Notes under the pieces: model-generated | The model's input: only the letters and a program-made list of their open reading frames with translations | Database searches by the model: none | What the model was told of the DNA's origin: nothing | NCBI RefSeq assembly: GCF_026340305.1 | Contig: NZ_JAPEPI010000004.1 | Location: 1-64,000, forward strand | DNA from: Streptomyces sp. NBC_01381 | Lineage (GTDB): Bacteria > Actinomycetota > Actinomycetes > Streptomycetales > Streptomycetaceae | Length of the DNA stretch: 64,000 nucleotides | Reading direction: 5' to 3' | Made by a program: the position numbers and the translations under genes | In this document: in pieces, positions 55,828 through 64,000 of the stretch | Layout: the number at the start of each line of letters is the position of its first letter | How positions within the stretch are numbered: the first letter of the stretch is position 1

Positions 55828-57282
55828 TCACTGCTCATGGGCCGCCTTCTCAAGAAGGGGTGCCGCGTCGGAGATTACCCCGGCGATCCGCGCCAGCGCC
55901 GTCTCGTCCCGCTCCACAGGATCGAACACGGGTCCCGCGGCTGTGCCCCAGCGGCGCGCGACCGCCGCCGGATCCTCGCCCGTCAGGATGCCCGCTGCCT
56001 GCGCGGCGGCCCCGAGTGCGACTAGCTCCTGGGCCTCGGGCACCTGAACAGGCCGCCCGGAGAGTCGCCGCACGGTGTCCTGCCAGGCCCTGCCGCGCGC
56101 ACCGCCGCCGATGAGCAGCAGCGGAGCCGAGCGGTCCGCGTCCGCGTCCAGGACCAGATCGAGGGCGCCGAGCAGCGAGTGCACGGCCCCGTCGTACGCC
56201 GCCTGCAACAGCTGTCCCGGAGTCGTGTCGTGCCGCAGACCGTGCAGCAGCCCCGAGGCGTGCGGCAGGTCCGGGGTGCGCTCGCCGTCCAGGTAGGGGA
56301 GGAGGGTTACTGCGCCGCCCGCCTCCACGGCCTCGCGATCCACGCTCAGGAGCGCGGCCACGCGGTCCACCGCCAGGGTGCAGTTGAGGGTGCAGGCAAG
56401 CGGCAGCCAGTCGCCCCGTGCGTCGGCGAAGCCGGCCACCGTCCCGGTGGGATCCGTGGGGCGGTTGCCGGAGACCGCGTACACCGTGCCCGAAGTGCCG
56501 AGGCTCAGCACCGGAGTGCCGGGACGCAGACCGAGGCCGAGGGCGGCCGCCGCGTTGTCGCCCGTGCCCGGGGCCACCAGCGTGCCCTTGGAGAAGGGCA
56601 GTTCGCCGCTGCCCCGTACGGTGCCGGCGACCTCCCCGGGGCGGACGACGCGCGGCAGCAGCGCCGGGTCGAGCCCGACGAGGTCGAGGATCTCCTCGTC
56701 GTACGTCTCCGTCGCCGACGCCCACCACCCCGTCCCGGAGGCATCGCCCCGGTCGGTCGTGCCGGTCCCGGTGAGGCGTTCGGTGAGGTAGTCGTGGGGC
56801 AGCCGGACGGCCGCGGTGGCGCGGGCCGCTGCCGGTTCGTGTTCGCCGAGCCAGGCCCACTTGGTCACCGTGAAGGAGGGCCCCGGCACACTGCCGACCC
56901 GCTCGGCCCATGCCTTCGGGCCGCCGAGGCGGTCGACCAGGGTGCGGGCCTGCGCCGCCGAGCGCACGTCGTTCCACAGCAGCGCGGGCCGTACCGGCCT
57001 GCCGTTCGCGTCGAGGGTGACAAGGCCGTGCTGCTGGCCGCCGACCGACACGGCCGCGGCCTCGCGTGCCGCGTCACCGCACTGGTGCAGCGCCGCGCTG
57101 AGGGCGCTCCACCAGTCCTCAGGGTCGCTCTCGCGGGCCGCGCCCGAGCTGACGCCGTGCGGCGCCTGACCGCGCGCCACCACTCTGCCCGTCGCGGCGT
57201 CGACGACCAGGACCTTGGTGGACTGCGTGGAGCTGTCCACGCCGACGACGAGTGGACCGTCGGCTGCTGGTGCTGATGACAT
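55828..57282 (-). CDS. xylB: Xylulokinase
   Basis: 484 residues of the FGGY kinase family: phosphate loop LVVGVDSSTQSTKVLVVDAA, QQHGLVTLDANGRPVRPALL with LWNDVRS, and the ATP-domain blocks GDNAAAALGLGLRPGTPVLS, LGTSGTVYAVS and LLLIGGGARGRAWQDTVR. It phosphorylates D-xylulose to xylulose-5-phosphate in the cytoplasm, feeding the pentose phosphate pathway. The ATG at 57,282 follows GGAGACCCCCG. It is divergent from xylA. Confidence 0.95.
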   Translation of the reverse strand: MSSAPAADGPLVVGVDSSTQSTKVLVVDAATGRVVARGQAPHGVSSGAARESDPEDWWSALSAALHQCGDAAREAAAVSVGGQQHGLVTLDANGRPVRPALLWNDVRSAAQARTLVDRLGGPKAWAERVGSVPGPSFTVTKWAWLGEHEPAAARATAAVRLPHDYLTERLTGTGTTDRGDASGTGWWASATETYDEEILDLVGLDPALLPRVVRPGEVAGTVRGSGELPFSKGTLVAPGTGDNAAAALGLGLRPGTPVLSLGTSGTVYAVSGNRPTDPTGTVAGFADARGDWLPLACTLNCTLAVDRVAALLSVDREAVEAGGAVTLLPYLDGERTPDLPHASGLLHGLRHDTTPGQLLQAAYDGAVHSLLGALDLVLDADADRSAPLLLIGGGARGRAWQDTVRRLSGRPVQVPEAQELVALGAAAQAAGILTGEDPAAVARRWGTAAGPVFDPVERDETALARIAGVISDAAPLLEKAAHEQ

Positions 57283-57362
57283 CGGGGGTCTCCGTTCCCG
57301 CGGCTCTTTCCGGGTGCATCCGGACTTCTCTCCGTCCGACCTTCCCAGGGATGCCTCCGGAT

Positions 57363-57393
57363 ACTAATTTGTTAAGTGCCATGACGAAATAGT
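57363..57393. promoter_or_regulatory. Operator candidate between xylB and xylA
   Basis: An AT-rich imperfect inverted repeat, ACTAATTTG and CGAAATAGT around TTAAGTGCCATGA, stands alone in GC-rich DNA midway in the 191-base divergent interval. ROK repressors bind such sites, so this is the likely XylR operator. Confidence 0.55.
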
Positions 57394-57473
57394 CGTGGCG
57401 GCCGCATCTGAGCCCACGGCACAGCCGCGTCCGGGCCGCCCCGCCGCCGCATCAGCCACCCAGGGAGCCGCAC

Positions 57474-58640
57474 ATGACGTACCAGCCCACTCCTGAGGAC
57501 AAGTTCACCTTCGGTCTGTGGACCGTCGGCTGGCAGGGAAGGGACCCGTTCGGAGACGCGACGCGCGCGCCCCTCGAACCGGCTGACTCCGTACGGCACC
57601 TGGCCGAACTGGGTGCCTACGGAGTGACCTTCCACGACGACGACCTGATCCCCTTCGGGGCCACGGACACCGAGCGCGAGTCCCACATCAAGCGCTTCCG
57701 CCAGGCGCTCGACGCGACCGGCCTCGTCGTGCCGATGGCCACCACGAACCTGTTCACGCACCCCGTCTTCAAGGACGGCGCGTTCACCGCCAACGACCGC
57801 GACGTGCGCCGCTACGCCCTGCGCAAGACGATCCGCAACATCGACCTCGCGGTGGAGCTCGGCGCACACACCTACGTCGCGTGGGGCGGCAGGGAAGGCG
57901 CTGAGTCCGGTGCCGCCAAGGACGTGCGCGACGCTCTGGACCGGATGAAGGAGGCATTCGACCTGCTCGCCGAGTATGTGACGGAACAGGGATACGACCT
58001 GCGCTTCGCGATCGAGCCCAAGCCGAACGAGCCGCGCGGCGACATCCTGCTGCCGACCGTCGGACACGCCCTTGCCTTCATCGAGCGCCTGGAGCGCTCC
58101 GAGCTGTTCGGGGTCAACCCCGAAGTGGGCCACGAGCAGATGGCCGGCCTCAACTTCCCGCACTCCATCGCCCAGGCACTGTGGGCGGGCAAGCTCTTCC
58201 ACATCGACCTCAACGGCCAGACCGGCATCAAGTACGACCAGGACCTGCGCTTCGGGGCGGGCGATCTACGGAGCGCCTTCTGGCTGGTCGACCTCCTGGA
58301 GAGGGGCGGTTACGAGGGCCCGCGGCACTTCGACTTCAAGCCGCCGCGCACGGAGGACTACGCGGGTGTGTGGGACTCGGCGGCAGGGTGCATGCGCAAC
58401 TACCTGATCCTGCGGGAGCGTTCCGCCGCGTTCCGCGCCGACCCGGAGGTCCAAGAAGCCCTGCGCGCCGCGCGCCTCGACGAACTGTCGCTGCCCACCG
58501 CCGAGGACGGCCTGAGCGGGCTGCTCGCCGACCGCGGCGCCTTCGAGGACTTCGACGTCACGGGTGCCGCCGCCCGTGGCATGGCTTTCGAACGTCTCGA
58601 CCAGCTCGCCATGGACCACCTCCTGGGGGCGCGCGGCTGA
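57474..58640 (+). CDS. xylA: Xylose isomerase
   Basis: 388 residues, very close to the classic streptomycete enzyme: FTFGLWTVGWQGRDPFGDAT, the catalytic-histidine segment YGVTFHDDDLIPFGATD, metal ligands in RFAIEPKPNEPRGDILLPTV and GVNPEVGHEQMAGLNFPHS, and FHIDLNGQTGIKYDQDLRFG. It converts D-xylose to D-xylulose (also glucose to fructose) with Mg2+ or Co2+. The ATG at 57,474 follows GGGAGCCGCAC. It is divergent from xylB with a shared operator. Confidence 0.97.
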   Translation: MTYQPTPEDKFTFGLWTVGWQGRDPFGDATRAPLEPADSVRHLAELGAYGVTFHDDDLIPFGATDTERESHIKRFRQALDATGLVVPMATTNLFTHPVFKDGAFTANDRDVRRYALRKTIRNIDLAVELGAHTYVAWGGREGAESGAAKDVRDALDRMKEAFDLLAEYVTEQGYDLRFAIEPKPNEPRGDILLPTVGHALAFIERLERSELFGVNPEVGHEQMAGLNFPHSIAQALWAGKLFHIDLNGQTGIKYDQDLRFGAGDLRSAFWLVDLLERGGYEGPRHFDFKPPRTEDYAGVWDSAAGCMRNYLILRERSAAFRADPEVQEALRAARLDELSLPTAEDGLSGLLADRGAFEDFDVTGAAARGMAFERLDQLAMDHLLGARG

Positions 58641-58718
58641 CCCCGAAGCGTCAGTTCGGGTGCATCAACTTCTGCACAGGGGTCGCGTCTTGACCGGCGC
58701 GAGGCGACTCTTGACGGT

Positions 58719-59219
58719 ATGGCCATGCCGCCCGTACCGCCGCAGCCTCCTCCTCCGCCGGGTGACGCGCCCCCGCCAGGTGACGGCGGCTTCGGTCCGC
58801 CTGGAGGCGGGTACGGACCGCCTCCGGGCGGCGGGGGATGGCCTCCTGAAGGCGGCGGCGGCCTGCCTCCGGACGGCGGCGCCTGGCCGCCGTCGCCACC
58901 GCCCGGAGGGCCTCCGGGGCGGCGCAACGGGCTGTTCATCCTGCTCGCCGTGATCATCGCGGTGGGAGCCGTCGTCGCGGTGGTCCTGGTGGCCACCAGT
59001 GGCGATGAATCCCCGGGCAAGAAGGGACCGTCCGAGAGCAGCGAGAGCTCGGGCGGCAAGCCCACGCCGTCGCTGAGCATCCCGTCGCAGGTCCCATCGG
59101 AACTCCCTACGGAGGTCCCCTCCAACCTGCCGAGCGGCCTGCCGTCAGACTTCCCCAGCGATCTGCCGACCGATCCGGATGACCTGGAATCCCTGATTCC
59201 GTCGGCCGCGGGCAACTAG
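58719..59219 (+). CDS. Proline/glycine-rich single-pass membrane protein
   Basis: 166 residues. About 1-68 are Pro/Gly-rich (PPPPPGDAPPPGDGGFGPPG), then one membrane helix (GLFILLAVIIAVGAVVAVVL). An outer Ser/Pro-rich region has VPSELPTEVPSNLPSGLPSD-type six-residue repeats. The inner low-complexity part facing the cytoplasm and the outer stalk are common in actinobacterial cell-envelope proteins of unknown function. No domain is recognised. Confidence 0.75.
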   Translation: MAMPPVPPQPPPPPGDAPPPGDGGFGPPGGGYGPPPGGGGWPPEGGGGLPPDGGAWPPSPPPGGPPGRRNGLFILLAVIIAVGAVVAVVLVATSGDESPGKKGPSESSESSGGKPTPSLSIPSQVPSELPTEVPSNLPSGLPSDFPSDLPTDPDDLESLIPSAAGN

Positions 59220-59235
59220 TCGACGGCGGACAGTC

Positions 59236-60588
59236 TCAGAGGCCCTTCGGCAGCCGCACGTACGTCACGGTGGTCTCGATTCCGCTGTCCACGAGGCGGC
59301 CATCTTTGTCGAAGGCCTCGGGGCCGTCCGTCATCCCGAAGTCGTTGTCGTTGATCAGGGCGAGGGTGCGACTGTTCACGAGGGCCACACCCTCGATCTT
59401 GTCGGGCACTCCCTCGACGGCGCCTAGGTCGACGACGAGGCGCTTCTTCAGGACGGGCACTCCGGAGCCGGCCGGATCGTCGAGCTGCTCCAGGGAGGGC
59501 TCCGTGGCGGCGTCGTCCCACCGGTCGCCGAGGATGTCGGTGCGGCGGTCCAGCTTCACCGTCTGCAGCCGCGCGGCCTTGTCGGTGCGCTCCTCTACGA
59601 GGAGCCGGTCACGGCCGACGGCCACTACGGAGGAGATCTTCAGCTCGGCCGTGTCGTCCTCGCCCGGGTCGACGACCCCCACCGGGTCGAAGCGGTACGC
59701 GTACTCGGCGGTCACCGCCTGCTTCTTCGGCGAGAAGCGCAGCAGCCGCGTCGTCCGCGAGCCCTCACCGGCGTCCTCGTCGGGGACGGACAGCGGGCTC
59801 TGCACCGCCATCACCAGGTCCCCGCCCGGCAGTTGGGCGAGCCCTTCGAAGCCGCGGTTGACCTTGCGGTTCAGCAGGATGCCGGGCAGTGCCTCGGCCA
59901 CGGGGTAGTCGGCCCCGGACAGCTTCAGACCCTGCGGCACATAGCGCTTGAGCACCTTGCCGCGTGCGGAGACGTGGACGAGCGAGGGGCCGTACTCGTC
60001 GACCAGCCAGAAGCTGCCGTCGTCGGCCCGCACGATGCCCTCGGTGTCCAGGCCGTTCGGGTCGTACGTCAGAGGGGTCTTGGCGTCGTACGTGTACGGA
60101 GCCTCATCGCGCCCCTCCTGGTTGGGCAGTCCGGTGACGGGCTTTCCGGAGGACGTCGTCAGCGGCAGCGCGTCGATGACCTTCACGGTGTCTCTGGAGA
60201 CACGGACCTTCACGATCGCCGGATCGAAACCGGGGACGGGAAAGGTGCGCCGCTTCTTGCCGTCCACCTTGATCTGGCCGTTGGGCCCCCGGTCGGTGAC
60301 GGTCCAGAACTCGCCCTTGCGGCCCGCCGGATAGATGTCGCTGCCGATGCCGCCGAGATGCACGTCCCGGTCGTCGTTCACCGTGCCGGGCAGCAAGGAG
60401 TTGCTGAAGGTGCCCAGTGGGATGTCGCCCAGCGTCGCGGTCGAGGTGATCCGAGGCGGCTTCTCCTTGCCGCCGGTCTGCGCGCCCGTGGCGGTTCCGG
60501 TCACCACGACCGCCGCGATCACGGCGATCGGCACACCCACGGCGATGGAATGGCGGACGCGACGCTGACGGGCGGCGTGCGGGGACAT
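59236..60588 (-). CDS. Secreted phytase-like esterase-fold protein
   Basis: 450 residues from the ATG at 60,588 (CAGGAGGCACCC). A Sec signal peptide (IAVGVPIAVIAAVVVTGTAT) precedes an esterase-like-of-phytase domain: GGIGSDIYPAGRKGEFWTVT, GLDTEGIVRADDGSFWLVDE, RGFEGLAQLPGGDLVMAVQS and DKIEGVALVNSRTLALINDN. The domain is a beta-propeller-like exported fold; true phytase activity is not established for this family. A frame extension to 60,681 lacks a ribosome site. Confidence 0.9.
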   Translation of the reverse strand: MSPHAARQRRVRHSIAVGVPIAVIAAVVVTGTATGAQTGGKEKPPRITSTATLGDIPLGTFSNSLLPGTVNDDRDVHLGGIGSDIYPAGRKGEFWTVTDRGPNGQIKVDGKKRRTFPVPGFDPAIVKVRVSRDTVKVIDALPLTTSSGKPVTGLPNQEGRDEAPYTYDAKTPLTYDPNGLDTEGIVRADDGSFWLVDEYGPSLVHVSARGKVLKRYVPQGLKLSGADYPVAEALPGILLNRKVNRGFEGLAQLPGGDLVMAVQSPLSVPDEDAGEGSRTTRLLRFSPKKQAVTAEYAYRFDPVGVVDPGEDDTAELKISSVVAVGRDRLLVEERTDKAARLQTVKLDRRTDILGDRWDDAATEPSLEQLDDPAGSGVPVLKKRLVVDLGAVEGVPDKIEGVALVNSRTLALINDNDFGMTDGPEAFDKDGRLVDSGIETTVTYVRLPKGL

Positions 60589-60682
60589 GGGTGCCTCCTG
60601 GGGCGCGAGTTCGGTGACAGCGGTCAGACTTCGCCGTCGCCACGAACGCAAGGAGGCGGAGAGGTGAACGTCAGGGGGCATG

Positions 60683-60722
60683 GCGACGGCGCCTCCCGCG
60701 AGGGGCAGGAGGCGCCGCCGTC
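60683..60722 (-). terminator. Hairpin terminator
   Basis: GGCGACGGCGCCTCC and GGAGGCGCCGCCGTC pair around a CGCGAGGGGCA loop. On the reverse strand it follows the 41-codon ORF and precedes the esterase-like gene. Confidence 0.65.
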
Positions 60723-60735
60723 CGCCATCGTCCGG

Positions 60736-60861
60736 TCAGCAGTGGTTGGGCAGGCTGCCCTTGTCGCCCCCCTTCAGGTGGATCGCGATGAGGCGTTCAG
60801 GCGGGTCGTGTCCGTGACCCGATGCCCCTGAACCGGTGCGGTCCACGCTCCCGGATGACAT
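60736..60861 (-). CDS. Possible small ORF
   Basis: 41 codons starting MSSGSVDRTGSGASGHGHDP and ending RLIAIHLKGGDKGSLPNHC. The C-terminal half looks like conserved coding sequence and a terminator follows 14 bases later. There is no good ribosome site, so it may be the surviving 3' end of a longer, deleted gene. Confidence 0.35.
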   Translation of the reverse strand: MSSGSVDRTGSGASGHGHDPPERLIAIHLKGGDKGSLPNHC

Positions 60862-61042
60862 GGCCGCGCTCAATCGCTGATCAGGGCGAGTCCGCGCGCC
60901 GGTGTTCCCGGCGCGTGCACACGCGGCACGGACGCGCCGGGCGCCGCCGGATGCGTTTCGGCCAAGGGGGACGTGCGGTGTGCCGTGGAACTTCAGCGGT
61001 GTGGTGCGGGGCTGTTGTCGCCCCGCACCACACCGGTGGGTG

Positions 61043-62365
61043 TCACTCGCCGCCGGTCACCACGGCCAGTGCCGTCGCCGGGTCGTGGGTGGCCGGGCCC
61101 GCCGGGGTCCACCGGCCGCGTTCCTTGCGGTAGGGCCACCAACGGCCGTCGTCCCCGTGCCGCAGTTGGGCGTCGCCGCCGACCACGGTCCAGCGGTTGC
61201 GGGCGGCCCGCAACTGCGGCCGCTCGTCCTCGTCCCAGGCCGCGTCGAGGGCGGCACGCGCGCGTGCCAGGGCTTCGGCGCCGGGCGTCCACTCCTCCTC
61301 GAGCACGGACAGCGCGGCGGGTCCGCCGAACTCCCAGGCCCGTACGGCCAGCGCGAGCCCGTCCTTGCCGCGGTCGGACGCCGACGCGAGCCGCGTCACC
61401 ACCGGCGCGCCCGGCGCCGCGGCGGCCAGCCGCACGGCGTCCTCACCCGGCGTCAACTCCACCTCGACCGGCTGCCGTTCGTGCCCGGGGGCGAGCGCCT
61501 CGGCCAGCAGGCGGTGCGCCTCCGCGGCCGCCCGCGCCGCCAGGAACTCGAGCGCCGTCACGTCGATGCCCGGCGCGGGCTCCGCCTCCGTGTCGAGCGA
61601 GGGCGGCAGGCCCGGCTCTGAGGGCAGGGGAGGGAGGTCCGGCAGCGGAGGGAGGATGGCGCCCTCGGCGTACGCCACATCGGCGTACACGCCCTCCTGA
61701 GCCTCGTCCTGCTCCTCCTCCGGGGTCTCCTCGGCCTCCGCCTGCGCCACGCTGCGTACTTGCAGCTCGTCGAGGAGCTCACGCTCCGCACGGCCGCGCA
61801 TCAGGAGCAGCACGAACGGATCCTGGTCGAGCAGCCGGGCCATCTGGTAGGAGAGCGCGGCCGTGTGCCCGCAGTGGTCCCACGCGTCACAGTCGCACTC
61901 GGGCTCCAGGTCGCCGATGCCGGGCAGGAGTTCGACGCCCGCGGCCGCCGCGTCCTCCACCAGATGCGGCGGCATCTCGCGGTCGAGCAGCGCCGCGATG
62001 TGCCCGGCGCGCTCCACGGTCATGCCCAGGAAGCGGTCCCACTCGGCATCGGTCAACTGCTGCAGCAGCACGTCCGAGCGATGCGCAGTGCCGTCCGGGT
62101 CCTGGACGACCGCGGTGATGCGCCCGGGACGCACCGACACCGCGCCCACGGCACCCGCGCGCGCGAGCCTGCGGCCGGCCTTCAGCTGCTGGAGGTCCAG
62201 CGCTGTGTCCTCCAGCGCCTTCAGCCAGGCCTGGCCCCACCAGCTCTGCGCGAACCCCCGCCCGTGCGCGGGCGGCAGCGCGGCGAAGGTGCGCTCGTGA
62301 CGGCGCGCGCCCTGCCCGGACTCCTCATGTGTTTCGTCGAACGCCTCGTCGTACGTGTCGTTCAT
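61043..62365 (-). CDS. SWIM zinc-finger protein, helicase partner
   Basis: 440 residues. The SWIM motif CxCxnCxH is seen as CDCDAWDHCGHTAALSYQM near residue 160. Upstream lies the conserved block FAQSWWGQAWLKALEDTALD then LQQLKAGRRLARAGAVGAVS. A Glu/Pro-rich linker of about 60 residues precedes a C-terminal domain (RWTVVGGDAQLRHGDDGRWW). Proteins of this layout are encoded directly after SNF2-type helicases and probably bind DNA or protein for them. The start overlaps the helicase stop (ATGA). Confidence 0.9.
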   Translation of the reverse strand: MNDTYDEAFDETHEESGQGARRHERTFAALPPAHGRGFAQSWWGQAWLKALEDTALDLQQLKAGRRLARAGAVGAVSVRPGRITAVVQDPDGTAHRSDVLLQQLTDAEWDRFLGMTVERAGHIAALLDREMPPHLVEDAAAAGVELLPGIGDLEPECDCDAWDHCGHTAALSYQMARLLDQDPFVLLLMRGRAERELLDELQVRSVAQAEAEETPEEEQDEAQEGVYADVAYAEGAILPPLPDLPPLPSEPGLPPSLDTEAEPAPGIDVTALEFLAARAAAEAHRLLAEALAPGHERQPVEVELTPGEDAVRLAAAAPGAPVVTRLASASDRGKDGLALAVRAWEFGGPAALSVLEEEWTPGAEALARARAALDAAWDEDERPQLRAARNRWTVVGGDAQLRHGDDGRWWPYRKERGRWTPAGPATHDPATALAVVTGGE

Positions 62366-64000
62366 CGCGTCCCCCCTCGCAGCTCCACCAGATCCGACAG
62401 TTCGGCATCGGTGAGTTCCGTCAGCGCCGCCTCACCGGCACCGAGGACCGCGTCCGCCAACTCCCGCTTGCGCAGCAGCATCTCGGCGATCCGGTCCTCG
62501 ATCGTCCCCTCCGCGATCAGACGGTGCACCTGCACGGGCTGTGTCTGCCCGATGCGGTACGCGCGGTCCGTGGCCTGCGCCTCGACGGCGGGATTCCACC
62601 AGCGGTCGTAGTGCACGACATGCTCGGCCCGCGTCAGGTTCAGCCCCGTGCCCGCGGCCTTCAACGACAGCAGGAAGACCGGCACTTCACCGTCCTGGAA
62701 GCGCTGCACCATCGCCTCGCGCGCCGCGATGGGCGTCCCGCCGTGCAGGAACTGGGAGGGCACGCCACGGGCTGCCAGATGCCGCTCGATGAGGCGCGCC
62801 ATCTGCACGTACTGCGTGAAGACGAGCACGCCCGCGTCCTCGGCGAGGATCGTGTCAAGCAGCTCGTCGAGGAGTTCCAGTTTCCCGGAGCGCCCTTCGA
62901 TCCGCGGGGCGTCCTCCTTGAGGTACTGCGCGGGGTGGTTGCAGATCTGCTTCAGCCCGGTGAGCAGCTTGACGATCAGACCGCGGCGGGCGAAACCGTC
63001 GGCACCGGCGATCTCCGCGAGGGTCTCCCGCACGACGGCTTCGTACAGACCGGTCTGCTCTGTCGTGAGGGAGACGGCCCGGTCGGTCTCGGTCTTGGGC
63101 GGCAACTCGGGCGCGATGCCCGGATCGGACTTGCGCCGGCGCAGCAGGAAGGGGCGTACGAGCTGCGAGAGCCGCTCGGCGGCGGACGGGTCCTTGCCGC
63201 CTTCGACGGCTTGCGCGTAGCGGGTGCGGAACGTGCCGAGCTTGCCGAGCAGTCCCGGTGTCGTCCAGTCGAGGATCGCCCACAGCTCGGAGAGGTTGTT
63301 CTCCACGGGGGTGCCGGTGAGCGCCACGCGTGCGCGTGCGCCAATGGTGCGCAGCTGCTTGGCGGTCGCCGAGAACGGGTTCTTGACGTGCTGGGCCTCA
63401 TCGGCGACGACCATGCCCCACGGAGCCTTGGCCAGGCTGTCCGCGTCGAGGCGCATGGTGCCGTAGGTGGTGAGCACGAACTCGCCGTCGGCCAGGTCCT
63501 CCAGGCCGCGCCGGGCTCCGTGGAAACGGCGCACGGGGGTGCCGGGCGCGAACTTCTCGATCTCACGCTGCCAGTTGCCCATCAGGGACGTCGGACAGAC
63601 CACCAGGGTGGGTCCTGCGGACTCGGGGTCCGTCTGCCGGTGCAGATGCAGGGAGATCAGCGTGATGGTCTTGCCGAGGCCCATGTCGTCCGCCAGGCAG
63701 CCGCCCAGGCCCAACGAGGTCATGCGGGCGAGCCAGTTCAGACCGCGGAGCTGATAGTCGCGGAGATTCGCGGCGAGCGCAGCAGGCTGGCCGACGGGGT
63801 CCATGCCCTCCGGGTCGGCGAGGCGTTCGCGGAGCGTCGCCAGCCAGCCGGTCGGCTGGACGTCCACCCGCTGCCCGGCCACTTCGGTGGTGCCGGTCAG
63901 CACGGCGCTCAGTGCGTCGATCGGGGTGACCTTGTGGTCCTGGTCCTCGCGAGCGCGCCGTGCCTCTTCGGGGTCGATGAGCACCCACTGGTCACGCAGG
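62362..64000 (-). CDS. SNF2-family DEAD/DEAH helicase, partial at window edge
   Basis: At least 545 residues; the frame is open to the right edge, so the N-terminus lies outside. Motif I is LADDMGLGKTITLISLHLH, Ia LVVCPTSLMGNWQREIEKF, II MVVADEAQHVKNPF, III ALTGTPVENNLSELWAILDW, V GTGLNLTRAEHVVHYDRWWN and VI TDRAYRIGQTQPVQVHRLIA. This is an ATP-driven DNA translocase of the SNF2/RapA-like group, with the SWIM protein as its operon partner. The C-terminus has ADAVLGAGEAALTELTDAEL. Confidence 0.95.
   Translation of the reverse strand, partial: LRDQWVLIDPEEARRAREDQDHKVTPIDALSAVLTGTTEVAGQRVDVQPTGWLATLRERLADPEGMDPVGQPAALAANLRDYQLRGLNWLARMTSLGLGGCLADDMGLGKTITLISLHLHRQTDPESAGPTLVVCPTSLMGNWQREIEKFAPGTPVRRFHGARRGLEDLADGEFVLTTYGTMRLDADSLAKAPWGMVVADEAQHVKNPFSATAKQLRTIGARARVALTGTPVENNLSELWAILDWTTPGLLGKLGTFRTRYAQAVEGGKDPSAAERLSQLVRPFLLRRRKSDPGIAPELPPKTETDRAVSLTTEQTGLYEAVVRETLAEIAGADGFARRGLIVKLLTGLKQICNHPAQYLKEDAPRIEGRSGKLELLDELLDTILAEDAGVLVFTQYVQMARLIERHLAARGVPSQFLHGGTPIAAREAMVQRFQDGEVPVFLLSLKAAGTGLNLTRAEHVVHYDRWWNPAVEAQATDRAYRIGQTQPVQVHRLIAEGTIEDRIAEMLLRKRELADAVLGAGEAALTELTDAELSDLVELRGGTR

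Larger units (their letters stand above)
60589..61042. other. Interval with a hairpin and one small ORF
   Basis: 454 bases. A strong hairpin lies at 60,683-60,722, with a possible 41-codon ORF ending just upstream of it on the reverse strand. The remaining 180 bases to the SWIM-domain gene end contain nothing recognised. Confidence 0.4.

Noticed and set aside
1..64000. CRISPR arrays, rRNA or tRNA genes
   Set aside because: No regularly spaced direct repeats with unique spacers were seen, and no cloverleaf with a TTCRA-type loop or rRNA-like block was recognised by eye; a covariance-model scan would be decisive.

Overview
The window is high-GC actinobacterial DNA. Strong GC3 bias, GGAGG-type ribosome sites and the gene families present (xylA/xylB with a ROK repressor, DUF1876, DUF418, PaaX, RsbW-like ATPase, ECF42 sigma with a YCII partner, a chaplin-like peptide) point to Streptomyces or a close relative. 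Much of it looks like an accessory, chromosome-arm type region: it is rich in broken genes, insertion sequences and phage remains.

Region A (1-23,100) is a dormancy/hypoxia-type island. It holds about eight universal stress protein (USP) loci, two CBS-BON proteins, a Crp-like protein, an Rv1733c-like membrane protein, Hsp20, a DUF1876 (Rv1738-like) protein, an OsmC protein, two flavodoxins, a GNAT/acyl-CoA-synthetase fusion (Pat type), a beta-CASP metallohydrolase, an ion channel and a hydrogenase maturation protease. Several families match the mycobacterial DosR/DevR dormancy regulon. A palindrome with core GGNCC-N4-GGNCC, typically GGGCCGAACGGCCC, recurs about 15 times, mostly 55-180 bases before these genes. 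I read this as the operator of a DosR/OsdR-like response regulator. No intact regulator or kinase gene is present, but two fragments of DosS/DevS-type GAF kinase coding sequence remain. The island is decaying: fragments of gap, hypC, an alcohol dehydrogenase, three USP genes and a Tn3-type transposase are visible, and several genes carry frame breaks at short sequence runs.

Region B (23,130-27,300) is a prophage remnant: a chimeric P-loop ORF, a chaplin-like secreted peptide, an amidase-LysM endolysin, holin-like and coiled-coil membrane proteins, a collagen-like membrane protein, a DUF4352 lipoprotein and a small basic protein. No head or tail module is recognised.

Region C (27,590-43,213) is mixed accessory DNA. 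It contains a VanX-type dipeptidase, a Ku gene cut to its first codons beside an IS5-family element, an ECF42-type sigma factor fused to a recombinase-like domain with its YCII partner, DUF998 and RibD-like proteins, a DUF418 / GNAT-PaaX divergent pair, a HAD phosphatase, an RsbW-like ATPase, a frame-broken SDR and an HTH/TPR regulator split by one amber codon.

Region D (43,433-47,108) holds an IS630-family element next to a 90-base inverted relic of its own left end, a small winged-helix-like protein, and an excisionase-integrase pair of an integrative element.

Region E (47,270-64,000) is more ordinary metabolic sequence: an ExaC-type aldehyde dehydrogenase with its GAF regulator, a Tat-exported amidase, an acetamidase/formamidase next to an internally deleted APC permease, a TPR protein, a methyltransferase remnant, the xylose genes (ROK repressor-xylB and divergent xylA), a proline-rich membrane protein, a phytase-like esterase, and a SWIM-domain protein followed by an SNF2-family helicase that runs off the right edge.
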